Shown one piece after another: positions 17,489 through 27,300 of a stretch of 64,000 nucleotides of DNA. The position numbers were made by a program, and so were the translations under genes. Source of the stretch: JADKIH01 sp049363815 (GTDB lineage: Bacteria; Bacteroidota; Bacteroidia; AKYH767-A; 2013-40CM-41-45). How positions within the stretch are numbered: position 1 is the stretch's first letter; the number at the start of each line of letters is the position of its first letter. The notes beneath the pieces were generated by a model. That model was not told the origin of the DNA. It saw only the letters and a list, made by a program, of their open reading frames with translations, and searched no databases. The stretch lies in contig JBMQEM010000097.1 in the NCBI GenBank assembly GCA_049363815.1, positions 1 to 64,000 on the forward strand, in the 5' to 3' direction.

Positions 17489-20164
17489 ATGAAAAAAAGT
17501 ATTCTGCTTTCGGTATTTCTATTTGGCTCTTTATTAACTTTTTCCCAACCGGCGCTTTTATGGCAAAAAAACTATGGTGGAAGTCTTCGCGATGAAGTGG
17601 GAAATTTTGATAATGATTATGACGGAGTAGATCGTTGCATCGCCTTAACTAACGATGGTTTTGTATTCGTTGGAACATCTCAGTCAAATGACCTTGATGT
17701 AACTGGGGCGCATGGTGGTAAAGATATCATGGTCATGCGTTGTGATTCGTCAGGAGCAATATTGTGGTCTAAACTTATTGGTGGCTCTGATACTGATGAA
17801 GGATGTTCAATTCTTTCAACCAGCGATGGTGGAGTTGCTGTATGTGGATTCAGTTCATCGGTTGATGGTGATTTTACAGGACACATTGGAACAGTTGATT
17901 ATGATATAGTGATCATTCGGATGGACGGACAGGGAAATATTCTCTGGATAAAAAATTACGGTGGTTATTCTGAGGACCGCTCTTATTCTTTTGTTGAAAC
18001 AGCCGAAGGTGGCTTCATGGTTGCCGGCACTACTTCATCAAACGATAGTATGGTTACAGTGCAGAATGGATATTCAGATGTATGGGTATTTAAAACAGAT
18101 TTCTCCGGTTCCATATTATGGGAAAAGTCATACGGTGGGTCTTCTTTAGATTGGGCCAATTCCATTTTCCTTACAGCAGATCAGGGAGCAATAATTGGTG
18201 GCTACACGCATTCAAGCGACAGTATAATTACCACATATCACGGTGGAAGTGATTACTGGGCTGTACGGATTGATAGTAACGGTACTCTTTTATGGAATCA
18301 GTGCTTTGGTGGAATGGGGAATGATTGGGGTACCGGTATTACCCAGACTTCAGATGGAGGATTTGCAATGGTTGGTCTATCATTATCGAGCGATACCTTA
18401 GTTACTGATCATCACGGTGGGCGTGATAGTTATGTTGTCAAATTTTCGGATCTAGGAATTCTTCAATGGCAGAAGTCTGTAGGAGGTACCAATTTCGAAG
18501 ATGGTTATGATATTTTTGAAGATCTCGATGGGAATTTGATCGTTGGTGGAACTTCAATGTCATCCGATGGTGATTTTATTGGAAACTTCGGTTGGTGGGA
18601 TTACTTTGTAATAAAACTTGATATGATCACAGGATCCAAGATCTGGAGTGCTTCATATGGTGGTAGTTCTGCTGATTATGCTATTTCCATTATTCCTGAT
18701 GGAAATGGAAGTTATCTGATTGCCGGAAATTCTAAATCTTTAGATTTTAATGTTGATTCAAATTATGGTGATTGGGATATTTGGATCGCCAAATTAACCA
18801 ATAATTATAATGTTGTAAGTGGACAGTATTATGTGGATATAAATGGTAATACAATTTTTGATGCAGGTGATCAGGCACTTTCTAACCGATTGGTTTCTGA
18901 TACAATTAACAGCTATTTTGCATTTACAGATTCATCAGGTAATTATGAATTTTTAATTGCTGACACCGGTACATTTTCCTATTCGCCTGTAGTGCAACAA
19001 TATTACACGGTAACTCCAACATATCATACCTCTTCATTTACTTTGTTGAATACAACAGATTCCGGAAAAGATTTTGTCGCTGCTCCAATCCCAGGTCTTG
19101 TTGATCTTCAGATTGATTTAATTGCCTTAACCAGATTCAGACCAGGCTTTTCTGTATCTTATATGTTAAGCTACGAGAATGTTGCTACTGCAAATGATAG
19201 TGGAACGATTATTTTGGTTCTTGATACCAATTTGACTTTTGACAGTGCTTCTGTTTCACCGGATCTCATCAATGGCGATACGTTGATTTGGTATAATATA
19301 TTAATGGAACCAAATCAGGCAGGTAGCATTGTGATCTATGCAACAATAGATCCAACAACTCCAATTGGAACAAATATCATTACAACTGCATCTGTTGAAA
19401 ATTCAGTAGGCGTAACAGATGAGTACCCAGCTGATAATAATACTATCTGGACTGGACTCACAACAGGATCATTTGATCCAAATGATAAAGCGGTCTCGAT
19501 TGACAAAATTTATACAAACCAATTCCCGAATGTTCCTTTCTTGAATTACGTTATAAGATTCCAGAATACAGGTAATGATACAGCCTTTACTGTTGTAGTT
19601 CGTGATACAATGTCTTCGATGTTTGATATGTCTACTTTCTCAATGATAGAATCAAGTCATCCTGCAGTAGTGGATTTTCAACCATTGACTCGTACAATGA
19701 CCTTTACATTCTCAAATATCCTTCTTGCAGATAGTAATATTAATGAGCCGATGAGCCATGGTTTTATTCATTACAAAGTTAAACCTGTTGCAAACCTTTC
19801 TGATGGAGACAATATTGAAAATACTGCCGGAATTTATTTTGATTTTAATCCGCCTGTAATTACTAACACAGCTGTTACTCAAATTCTCTTACCTACAAGA
19901 ATTAATCAAATCAGTGATTTTAAATTTGGTTTGTATCCAAATCCATCATCAGGTAAACTTAACATTACCTTGGCCGAAAATTATATCAATAAGAAAGTTT
20001 TCGTACAAATAGTTAATTCTCTCGGTGAAATTGTTTATTCTAAAACAGAATCACTTTCTAAAAACAGAATTGAACTTAATACTTCTGACTATCGTAACGG
20101 CTTATATATAGTGCGCGTTGTAATTGATGATAAAACAGCATCCAAACAATTTATTAAACAATAA
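17489..20164 (+). CDS. T9SS type A sorted repeat protein
   Basis: 891 aa, secreted. Signal peptide MKKSILLSVFLFGSLLTFSQ. Residues about 24-440 hold eight or so repeats of a motif like GxILWxKxxGG(S)xxDE...DGGxxxxGxSxS, which probably fold as a beta-propeller. Residues about 445-530 resemble an SD-type beta domain (DINGNTIFDAGDQALSN...GNYEF). A DUF11/DUF7619-like region follows, with the characteristic GSFDPNDKAV and FQNTGNDTAF. The C-terminal 75 residues (FGLYPNPSSGKLNIT ... LYIVRVVIDDKTASKQFIK) are a T9SS type A sorting domain. The protein should be exported across the outer membrane and anchored or released. A specific role cannot be assigned. It has its own promoter and a strong terminator. 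Confidence 0.85.
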   Translation: MKKSILLSVFLFGSLLTFSQPALLWQKNYGGSLRDEVGNFDNDYDGVDRCIALTNDGFVFVGTSQSNDLDVTGAHGGKDIMVMRCDSSGAILWSKLIGGSDTDEGCSILSTSDGGVAVCGFSSSVDGDFTGHIGTVDYDIVIIRMDGQGNILWIKNYGGYSEDRSYSFVETAEGGFMVAGTTSSNDSMVTVQNGYSDVWVFKTDFSGSILWEKSYGGSSLDWANSIFLTADQGAIIGGYTHSSDSIITTYHGGSDYWAVRIDSNGTLLWNQCFGGMGNDWGTGITQTSDGGFAMVGLSLSSDTLVTDHHGGRDSYVVKFSDLGILQWQKSVGGTNFEDGYDIFEDLDGNLIVGGTSMSSDGDFIGNFGWWDYFVIKLDMITGSKIWSASYGGSSADYAISIIPDGNGSYLIAGNSKSLDFNVDSNYGDWDIWIAKLTNNYNVVSGQYYVDINGNTIFDAGDQALSNRLVSDTINSYFAFTDSSGNYEFLIADTGTFSYSPVVQQYYTVTPTYHTSSFTLLNTTDSGKDFVAAPIPGLVDLQIDLIALTRFRPGFSVSYMLSYENVATANDSGTIILVLDTNLTFDSASVSPDLINGDTLIWYNILMEPNQAGSIVIYATIDPTTPIGTNIITTASVENSVGVTDEYPADNNTIWTGLTTGSFDPNDKAVSIDKIYTNQFPNVPFLNYVIRFQNTGNDTAFTVVVRDTMSSMFDMSTFSMIESSHPAVVDFQPLTRTMTFTFSNILLADSNINEPMSHGFIHYKVKPVANLSDGDNIENTAGIYFDFNPPVITNTAVTQILLPTRINQISDFKFGLYPNPSSGKLNITLAENYINKKVFVQIVNSLGEIVYSKTESLSKNRIELNTSDYRNGLYIVRVVIDDKTASKQFIKQ

Positions 20165-20194
20165 GGGAGCTGATTCATCAAGGTAAAATAGTTT

Positions 20195-20248
20195 AAACGT
20201 TAAAGGGGTTTAAGGTGTCTGTCTACACCTTAAACCCCTTTAACGTTT
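20195..20248. terminator. Bidirectional hairpin between cargo gene and cphB
   Basis: A perfect 24-bp stem (20195-20218 with 20225-20248) and 6-nt loop CTGTCT, with T-rich flanks on both strands. It lies between two convergent stop codons. The stem contains three TTTAAA/TTAAAG-like words, like the other word-built hairpins in this window. Confidence 0.75.
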
Positions 20249-20286
20249 TATTTCAAATTCTTTTATTTCGTAAGACGAAAGTCAAT

Positions 20287-21153
20287 TTACGACTTTACAA
20301 AAACCTCCGAATAAAACTTCCTCGACTTCAAGTCATAATGATTTCCTTTTGCCATCACATGGACGGTCAGGTTTTCAATGGATAGGGGAGAACCTTCTTT
20401 CAGATCTGCAATGTTGTTATGACGGATGTTGTGACCATCGATCACAATGATCAATCCGCTACCTATTGCTTCCATATAACGGCCTTCTGAAATTAACACT
20501 CCCGTATCTTCACCAAGTCCGATACCGATGCATGATGGATTGGCAGCTACAGCTTGCGTCAATCTGCCGAATCTGTTTCTTGTTACAAAATGTGAATCAA
20601 TGATCACATCTTTTATAAACGCAAGTCCGGTAGTGATCTTTACCTCTCCTTTGAATAAAGCTTCTGAACTGCTACCCTGATAGATCATAGTATTCGACAT
20701 AGCCATTGCACCGGCACTTGTTCCTGCAATGATGAAAGTTTCTTCATGCATGTAACGGTGGGTCAGGATCTCAAGAAATTCAGTCCCGCCGAAAATGGAA
20801 GAAAGCCGTAGTTGGTTTCCGCCACTGAACATAACGCTGTGACATTTTTTTATTCTATCGATCATTTCAGGCTGCATTGCATCTTCTCGCTTACGGATAT
20901 CCATCACACGGATATTCGTACAGCCTAATTTCTTAAACGCATCCAGATAATTCTGACCAATTTCTTCAGGTATTGAAGAAGCACTCGTGATCACTTCAAT
21001 ATAGGAATCATGACCACCGGCTTCACTTACGATTCTGCTGAGTATCTGTAATTCAAAAAAATTAAGATTATTCTTTTGAGTAAAATTCGGTTCCGGTTCA
21101 GTCCCTTTGTCTTCCGCTCCACCAATGGAGATAAGCTTTCCCTTAGGAATCAT
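20287..21153 (-). CDS. cphB: Cyanophycinase
   Basis: 288 aa, a serine exopeptidase of the S51 family that cuts cyanophycin (poly-Asp with Arg side chains) into beta-Asp-Arg dipeptides. It starts IPKGKLISIGGAEDKG, as in CphB. The nucleophile Ser146 lies in IIAGTSAGAMAMS, preceded by MFSGGNQLRL (108-117). The segment IDSHFVTRNRFGRLTQAV carries the conserved His and Arg residues. There is no clear N-terminal signal, so it is probably cytoplasmic. It is divergent from cphA across 190 bp, the usual pairing for this pathway. Confidence is high because both members are present. Confidence 0.93.
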   Translation of the reverse strand: MIPKGKLISIGGAEDKGTEPEPNFTQKNNLNFFELQILSRIVSEAGGHDSYIEVITSASSIPEEIGQNYLDAFKKLGCTNIRVMDIRKREDAMQPEMIDRIKKCHSVMFSGGNQLRLSSIFGGTEFLEILTHRYMHEETFIIAGTSAGAMAMSNTMIYQGSSSEALFKGEVKITTGLAFIKDVIIDSHFVTRNRFGRLTQAVAANPSCIGIGLGEDTGVLISEGRYMEAIGSGLIIVIDGHNIRHNNIADLKEGSPLSIENLTVHVMAKGNHYDLKSRKFYSEVFVKS

Positions 21154-21181
21154 ATAAATTTAATATTTATTAAACAGTGGG

Positions 21182-21189
21182 CAAATATA
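21182..21189 (-). promoter_or_regulatory. -7 box for cphB
   Basis: Minus strand reads TATATTTG (TAnnTTTG), about 30 bp upstream of the cphB ATG. No obvious TTTG at -33. Confidence 0.45.
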
Positions 21190-21283
21190 GGAATACATGC
21201 GCTCTTGGGAAGGCTTTATATCACAGTTATTCACTCTTTTTCTAACACTTCAACCCCCTTTTTTTAAATTTTTTAAACTTTTT

Positions 21284-21313
21284 TTTGGAATTTCATAAAA
21301 TCTCGCTACTTTG
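21284..21313 (+). promoter_or_regulatory. Promoter of cphA
   Basis: TTTG (21284-21287), 19-bp spacer, then TACTTTG, one T short of TAnnTTTG. The predicted leader is about 25 nt. An A/T-tract-rich stretch lies just upstream (21260-21287). Confidence 0.5.
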
Positions 21314-21343
21314 ATACGGAAATCCACCACAAAAATCCACTTT

Positions 21344-23998
21344 ATGAATATACTTGACATAAGGGTCATGAAAGGCCCGAATTATTGGTCTATACGTCGT
21401 CACAAATTAGTTGTGATGAAATTAGATATTGAAGAGCTTGAAGATTTACCTACTAACAAGATTGCAGGATTCTCTGAACGACTGGAAAAAGTTTTTCCTT
21501 CTATGTATTCACACGAATGTTCTGAAGGACACGCTGGCGGATTTTTCAAAAGAGTAAAGGAAGGTACTTGGATGGGTCACGTTGTAGAACATCTTGCCCT
21601 GGAAATCCAAACGCTTGCAGGAATGGATTGTGGTTTTGGACGTACCCGTAGCACAGGCCAGCATGGAGTGTATAATGTTGTCTTCAATTACATGGAAGAG
21701 AAAGTCGGGATCTATGCTGCTAAAGCTGCAGTCAGAATAGCCGATGCTCTGGTAAAAAATATTCATTACGATCTTGCCGATGATATCCAACGCATGCGTG
21801 AGATCCGTGAAGATGACCGTCTGGGTCCTTCAACAGGTTCTATAGTTGATGAAGCGATCAAGAGAAAAATTCCTTGGATAAGATTAAATAAACATTCACT
21901 TGTTCAACTTGGCTACGGTAAAAATCAACATCGCATCCAGGCTACTGTTGCCAGCACAACTTCATCGATTGCAGTTGAAGTGGCATGTGATAAAGAAGAA
22001 ACAAAAAATTTACTGGAAGCAGCTTCCATACCTGTTCCTCGCGGCCGGGTCGTATATGATGAAGAAGATCTTGAATCCGCAGTAAGAAGAATTGGTTATC
22101 CGATTGTCCTCAAACCTGTAGGTGGTAATCATGGTCGTGGTGCAACTATCAATGTACAGAACTGGGAAGAAGCGAAGGAAGCTCTTACACTTGCGAAACG
22201 AGTATCACGTGGTGTGATCGTTGAAAAATTCATCACCGGATATGATTACCGTTTATTGGTTGTCAATTATAAATTCATTGCCGGTGCTAAACGTACTCCG
22301 GCAATGGTCACAGGTGATGGTGTACATACCGTACAACAACTCATCGATATTGTAAACAGCGATCCGCGCCGTGGATATGGTCATGAAAAAGTTCTGACTG
22401 CGATCAAGATCGACGATACTACTCTTGCAATGTTGCAGGAAAAAAATCTCACACTTGAATCTGTAATTCCAAAAGGAGAAGAACTTCACCTGAAACGGAC
22501 TGCCAATCTTTCTACCGGTGGAACTTCAACTGATGTTACAGAGATCGTACATCCGTTCAATGTTTTTCTTGCTGAACGTATTGCCCGTATCATCGGACTC
22601 GATATTTGCGGTATTGATATCATGAGTCCTGATATCCGTGAACCTCTTCATGAAAATGGAGCGGCTGTCCTTGAAGTAAATGCCGGACCTGGTTTCCGTA
22701 TGCACATAGCTCCTGCAGAAGGCCTGCCTCGTAACGTGGCTGAACCTGTCATCGATATGCTTTATCCACCCGGAAGTACAGCACGTATTCCTATCATTGC
22801 TGTTTCGGGAACAAATGGAAAAACGACAACAACACGGTTGATCGCTCACATTGTAAAAACAATGGGACATAAAGTAGGTTTCACTACAACTGATGGAATT
22901 TATATTCAGAATCAAATGGTGGAAAAAGGTGATTGCACCGGTCCGCTGAGTGCTGAATTTGTTCTCCGCGATCCAACAGTAGATTTTGCTGTACTTGAAT
23001 GTGCGCGTGGCGGTATACTTAAAGCCGGACTCGGATTCCATAATTGCGATATCAGTATCGTTACGAATGTTGCTGCCGATCATCTTGGATTAAAAGATAT
23101 CAATACTCTTGAAGAAATGGCTCGAGTAAAAAGTGTTGTAGCTGAAAGTATTCTTCCGGAAGGAACCTGCATTCTGAATGCTGATGACGATCTGGTCTAT
23201 GATATGCGCAGAAACATAAAAGGCAATGTTGCATTGTTCAGTCTGGATGAAAATAATCCACGTATAATAAAACATACAGAGGGCGGCGGACTTGCAGCCA
23301 TTGTTGAAAACGGCTATGTGACGATCTGTAAAGGAACATGGAAGATCAGAATTGATAAAGTGATCAATATTCCGTTGACGTTTTCCGGTAAAGCTGTGTT
23401 TATGATCCAGAATATTCTTCCGGCTGTACTGGCAGGATTTATCCGTGGATTCAAAGTAGATGATATCCGGTTGGCGCTTGAAACATTTATCCCTTCACCG
23501 ACACAGACACCGGGCCGGATGAATATGTTCCAGTTCCGCAATTTCAATGTCATGGTCGATTATGCACATAACCCTGCCGGATTCCAGGCGATAGCCAGGT
23601 TCCTTGACAGGATAGAAGCTAAACCGAAGGTTGGAATCATTGCAGGAGTAGGGGACAGAAGAGACGAAGATATCGTTCAACTTGGAACAGTTGCTTCACA
23701 GATGTTTGATGAGATCATCATCCGTCAGGATAAAAACCTGCGCGGACGAAGTGAATCAGAGATCATAGATCTTATGATGAAAGGTATTCAAACGGATGAT
23801 CCGAAAAAGAAAGTGATGATCATTCCGAAAGAATCCGAAGCGATCGATCATGCAATCAAAAATGCAAAGAAAGGTGCTTTTATAGTAATCTGTAGTGATG
23901 TCGTTCCTGATGCTTTAGAGCAAATACTTAAATACAAAGAGGAGGAAGATAATTTTGCAATTCATAAAGAAGATATTCCTTCTCCAACAATTATGTAA
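21344..23998 (+). CDS. cphA: Cyanophycin synthetase
   Basis: Polymerises Asp and Arg with ATP into cyanophycin. 884 aa, typical for CphA. The start is the ATG giving MNILDIRVMKGPNYWS, as in relatives. An in-frame TTG 11 codons upstream lies in the promoter. The N-terminal domain (1-160) has VFPSMYSHECSEGHAGGFF and EHLALEIQTLAG. The ATP-grasp domain spans about 215-475 (IVLKPVGGNHGRGATI, then VLEVNAGPGFRMH). The Mur-ligase-like domain starts with the P-loop SGTNGKTTTTRLIAHI near residue 489, followed by ECARGGILKAGLGF and VMVDYAHNPAGF. It ends normally. Divergent from cphB. The pair implies a nitrogen/carbon storage granule in this bacterium. Confidence 0.96.
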   Translation: MNILDIRVMKGPNYWSIRRHKLVVMKLDIEELEDLPTNKIAGFSERLEKVFPSMYSHECSEGHAGGFFKRVKEGTWMGHVVEHLALEIQTLAGMDCGFGRTRSTGQHGVYNVVFNYMEEKVGIYAAKAAVRIADALVKNIHYDLADDIQRMREIREDDRLGPSTGSIVDEAIKRKIPWIRLNKHSLVQLGYGKNQHRIQATVASTTSSIAVEVACDKEETKNLLEAASIPVPRGRVVYDEEDLESAVRRIGYPIVLKPVGGNHGRGATINVQNWEEAKEALTLAKRVSRGVIVEKFITGYDYRLLVVNYKFIAGAKRTPAMVTGDGVHTVQQLIDIVNSDPRRGYGHEKVLTAIKIDDTTLAMLQEKNLTLESVIPKGEELHLKRTANLSTGGTSTDVTEIVHPFNVFLAERIARIIGLDICGIDIMSPDIREPLHENGAAVLEVNAGPGFRMHIAPAEGLPRNVAEPVIDMLYPPGSTARIPIIAVSGTNGKTTTTRLIAHIVKTMGHKVGFTTTDGIYIQNQMVEKGDCTGPLSAEFVLRDPTVDFAVLECARGGILKAGLGFHNCDISIVTNVAADHLGLKDINTLEEMARVKSVVAESILPEGTCILNADDDLVYDMRRNIKGNVALFSLDENNPRIIKHTEGGGLAAIVENGYVTICKGTWKIRIDKVINIPLTFSGKAVFMIQNILPAVLAGFIRGFKVDDIRLALETFIPSPTQTPGRMNMFQFRNFNVMVDYAHNPAGFQAIARFLDRIEAKPKVGIIAGVGDRRDEDIVQLGTVASQMFDEIIIRQDKNLRGRSESEIIDLMMKGIQTDDPKKKVMIIPKESEAIDHAIKNAKKGAFIVICSDVVPDALEQILKYKEEEDNFAIHKEDIPSPTIM

Positions 23999-24352
23999 GT
24001 GATTTCCATTCCTGTCTTATTAAGATAGAAAAATAGATAGAGCACCATCCCGATAACTATCGGTACACAAGAAGACCACGGATCAATTCCGTGGTCTTCT
24101 TGCGAATAGGCGATCTTGTTTATTTTATTTATGTTGATCGAGAATGCCATTTTTTTAAACAATTCCACCTGACAAATATTTTTTCAAACTCTTCTTACAT
24201 TAGTTTTTTGGCCTTTAATGTTAATTATTGCCCTTTTTTTTTGATTCTTGGAACATTTTTCATCCGATTCGAGTAAAAAATCGATAATTCTTACAGTTAA
24301 TTCTCTTAACCCTATGCTGACTTTTACTCAAACAAGTGAAACCCACAGTAGT
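23999..24352. other. Gene-free stretch after cphA, with a strong hairpin
   Basis: Contains a perfect 15-bp stem (24068-24082 with 24088-24102, loop TCAAT) and, just before it, the small dyad CCGATAACTATCGG (24051-24064). There is no T-run directly after the 15-bp stem, so it is not a classic intrinsic terminator. The rest is A/T-rich leader of the next gene. An in-frame TTG at 24248 would extend that gene, but a signal peptide argues for the ATG at 24353. I found no convincing TAnnTTTG box here. Confidence 0.6.
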
Positions 24353-27300
24353 ATGCGTCCTTTCCTTCGCAGACTCATTTTGATTATTTCGATTGCAGCT
24401 ACTCTTGGGATCTTACCTCGAAAAGCATTTGCAACACACATGGCAGGAGCAGATATTTCCTATACCTGTCTGGGTGGAAATTCTTATAGAATAGAATTGA
24501 CATTTTATCGAGACTGTGCAGGTTCACAAGCACTTTCTGAAGTCTATCTGGATTTTACATCAGCCAGTTGCGGACAGTCGTTTCAACAGACATTGGTTGT
24601 AGAAGATAGTTCGGAGATTGCTTATCCCTGTCCATCACAAACAACAAAATGTACAGATCCGAATTCCCCAAACCCCGGCATTAAACAATATATCTATTCA
24701 CAGATAGTAAACCTTCCTGCACAGTGTAATGACTGGATCATAGGGTGGGAGTACTGTTGCCGGAATTGTGATATCACAACTATGGTGCAGCAGACTCCTT
24801 GTGTAGAAGGATCGAATCCCGGTCTTTACATTGAGACCACACTTGATAATCTGAATATCACTTGTAATTCTTCACCTGTATTTTCAAATATTCCGATTGC
24901 CTTTGTTTGTGTCGGGCAACCCTTTACATATAATCACGGTGTGATCGATCCAAATGGAGATTCTCTTGTTTATTCGCTTGTGGATCCATTGACCAGCGAT
25001 TCATTCCATAGCCCGATCCCTTATTTACCGGGATTTTCAGCTACTAATCCAATAACATCTTCTACAGGTGTAACAATAGATGCAGTAACAGGAGATATTT
25101 CCTTTACTCCAACTCAACAGGAAGTTGGTGTTCTTTCCGTACTCGTACAGGAATACAGAAATGGTGTATTGATCGGAAGTGTGGTGCGTGATATGGAAAT
25201 TTATATCACTCCGTGTACAAATAATATTCCTACAGCCACCGGAATAAACGGATCCAATTCCAGAGATACAACCGTTTGTCCGGGAACTTCTTTCTGCTTT
25301 GATATTTTTTCGGATGATATAGATTCTAATCAGGTCGTTACAATGACCTGGAATCAGGGTATTGCCGGAGCAACATTCACTGTTACCGGTTTCCCTTTTC
25401 CTACCGGAGAATTTTGCTGGACAGCCCCATCTGTCAATGTAAGTACTTTACCATACACATTTACCGTTACTGTTACCGATAATGCTTGTCCAAGTAATGG
25501 ATATCAGACTTATTCTTTCAATATATATGTCAATACTCCAATTCAAAGTGTCAGTACAACTGATATTTCATGTAATGGAGCGGCAGATGGTACTGCAACT
25601 GCATTAACTACCAGTCCGACGGGTAATTACTCGTTTTTGTGGACACCCGGAGGACAAACCACTCAAACAATCACCGGATTATCAGCAGGAAATTATTCTG
25701 TTTCTGTCATTGACAGTGTGAGCGGATGCTCTGCGTCTGCAACAACAACGATTGTCGATCCTCCTGTGATCACTGATAGTATTTTTTCAACAGGAACTCC
25801 GTGTACCGGTAATGGTTTTGCCGTAGTATTCGCTTCAGGCGGTACCGGTGCATTAACTTATAGCTGGAATACAGTTCCGCCAACACTGAATGATACTGTC
25901 AGTGGATTATCCGCAGGCACCTACTTTGTTACTATCACTGATGCAAACGGTTGTTCAGTTACAGATTCTGTAGATGTAGCAACAGGACCAAGTTCAGTTG
26001 TGGTAACAGTTGATACTGTTGCAACATTGAATTGTTTTACGGATACTACCGGTTTTGCAAGTGTTTCGGCAACAGGTGGAACTCCCGGATACACTTATGT
26101 ATGGAATACAGTGCCCGTTCAGACAGGTCCGCTTGCCACTAATTTATCGCCGGGAATTTATACTGTAACAGTCACTGATTCTGTAGGATGTTCTTCAACT
26201 CAGAACGCCAATGTCTCTTCACCACCTGCAATTGTCTTGACCGGAACCAGTACTCCTGCCGGATGTAATCTTGCTGATGGTAGTGCCACTGTAAGTGTAA
26301 GTGGAGGAGTTCCGGGATATTCTTATACCTGGGATACGCTTTCAGTAACTACACCAACTTTAAATAATGTTCCAGCAGGAATCTATACTGTCACAGTTCT
26401 TGATACAAATAATTGTATTTCATCACTTGATGTAGCAGTATCAAATACTACTATTCCACCTCCTGCTGTAAATATTGATCAGATAATTGCATGTAATGGA
26501 AATTCAAATGCAACAGTGATCATCGTCCCTCAGGGCGGTACTTCACCTTTTACTTTTACATGGGATGGATCTGCTTCAAATGATACCATTACCAATCTTG
26601 GCGCCGGAACATACATTGCAGGAGTAACTGATTCTGCAGGATGTTCTTCATTTACAACGATAGTAATTACAGAACCTGCTGTTCTTGGAGTAAATCTGCT
26701 TTCAAGCACCGCAAGTTGTTTTGGCGAAAACAATGGCCGGGCAATTGTTTCTCCGGCCGGCGGAACAGGTCCTTATACATATTCCTGGTCACCGGTAGGT
26801 GGCAACGATTCAATTGCTCAGAATTTACCTCCTGATACTTATGTTGTAACAGTTACTGATACGAACGGATGTACTGCTACAACTTCAACTGTGATCACGG
26901 AAAATACTCAGATAAACATTCTTGTTGTCTCAACAGTAAATGCAACTTGTCATGGAAGTAATGACGGTTCAATCGATCTTACGACAACAGGCAGTAACCC
27001 ATTATCATTTAACTGGAATCAGGGCGAAGCGTTTACCGAAGACCTTACAAATATTGATGCCGGTCCATATACTGTTGTTGTAACGGATGGGGCAGGTTGT
27101 ACTTCTTCTTTAACAATCAGTGTTTCCCAGCCTCCGGCAATACCTGTTGATGCTGGTGTTAGTACATCGATTTGTAATGATGCAGATTCATATCAGTTAG
27201 ATGCTAATTTGGCTCCCGGAACAACCGGGGTTTGGTCGACATCAACAGGTGGTGTGACCTTCAGCAGCTCAACTGATCCAGATGCTATGGTATTCAATTT

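Noticed and set aside
22526..23083. 185-codon minus-strand frame inside cphA
   Set aside because: Antisense shadow of a clearly coding gene; low-complexity composition with no family pattern.
24248..24352. 35-codon extension of the first SprB-repeat protein from a TTG start
   Set aside because: The ATG at 24353 gives a proper signal peptide. The extension is polar and unlike family N-termini.
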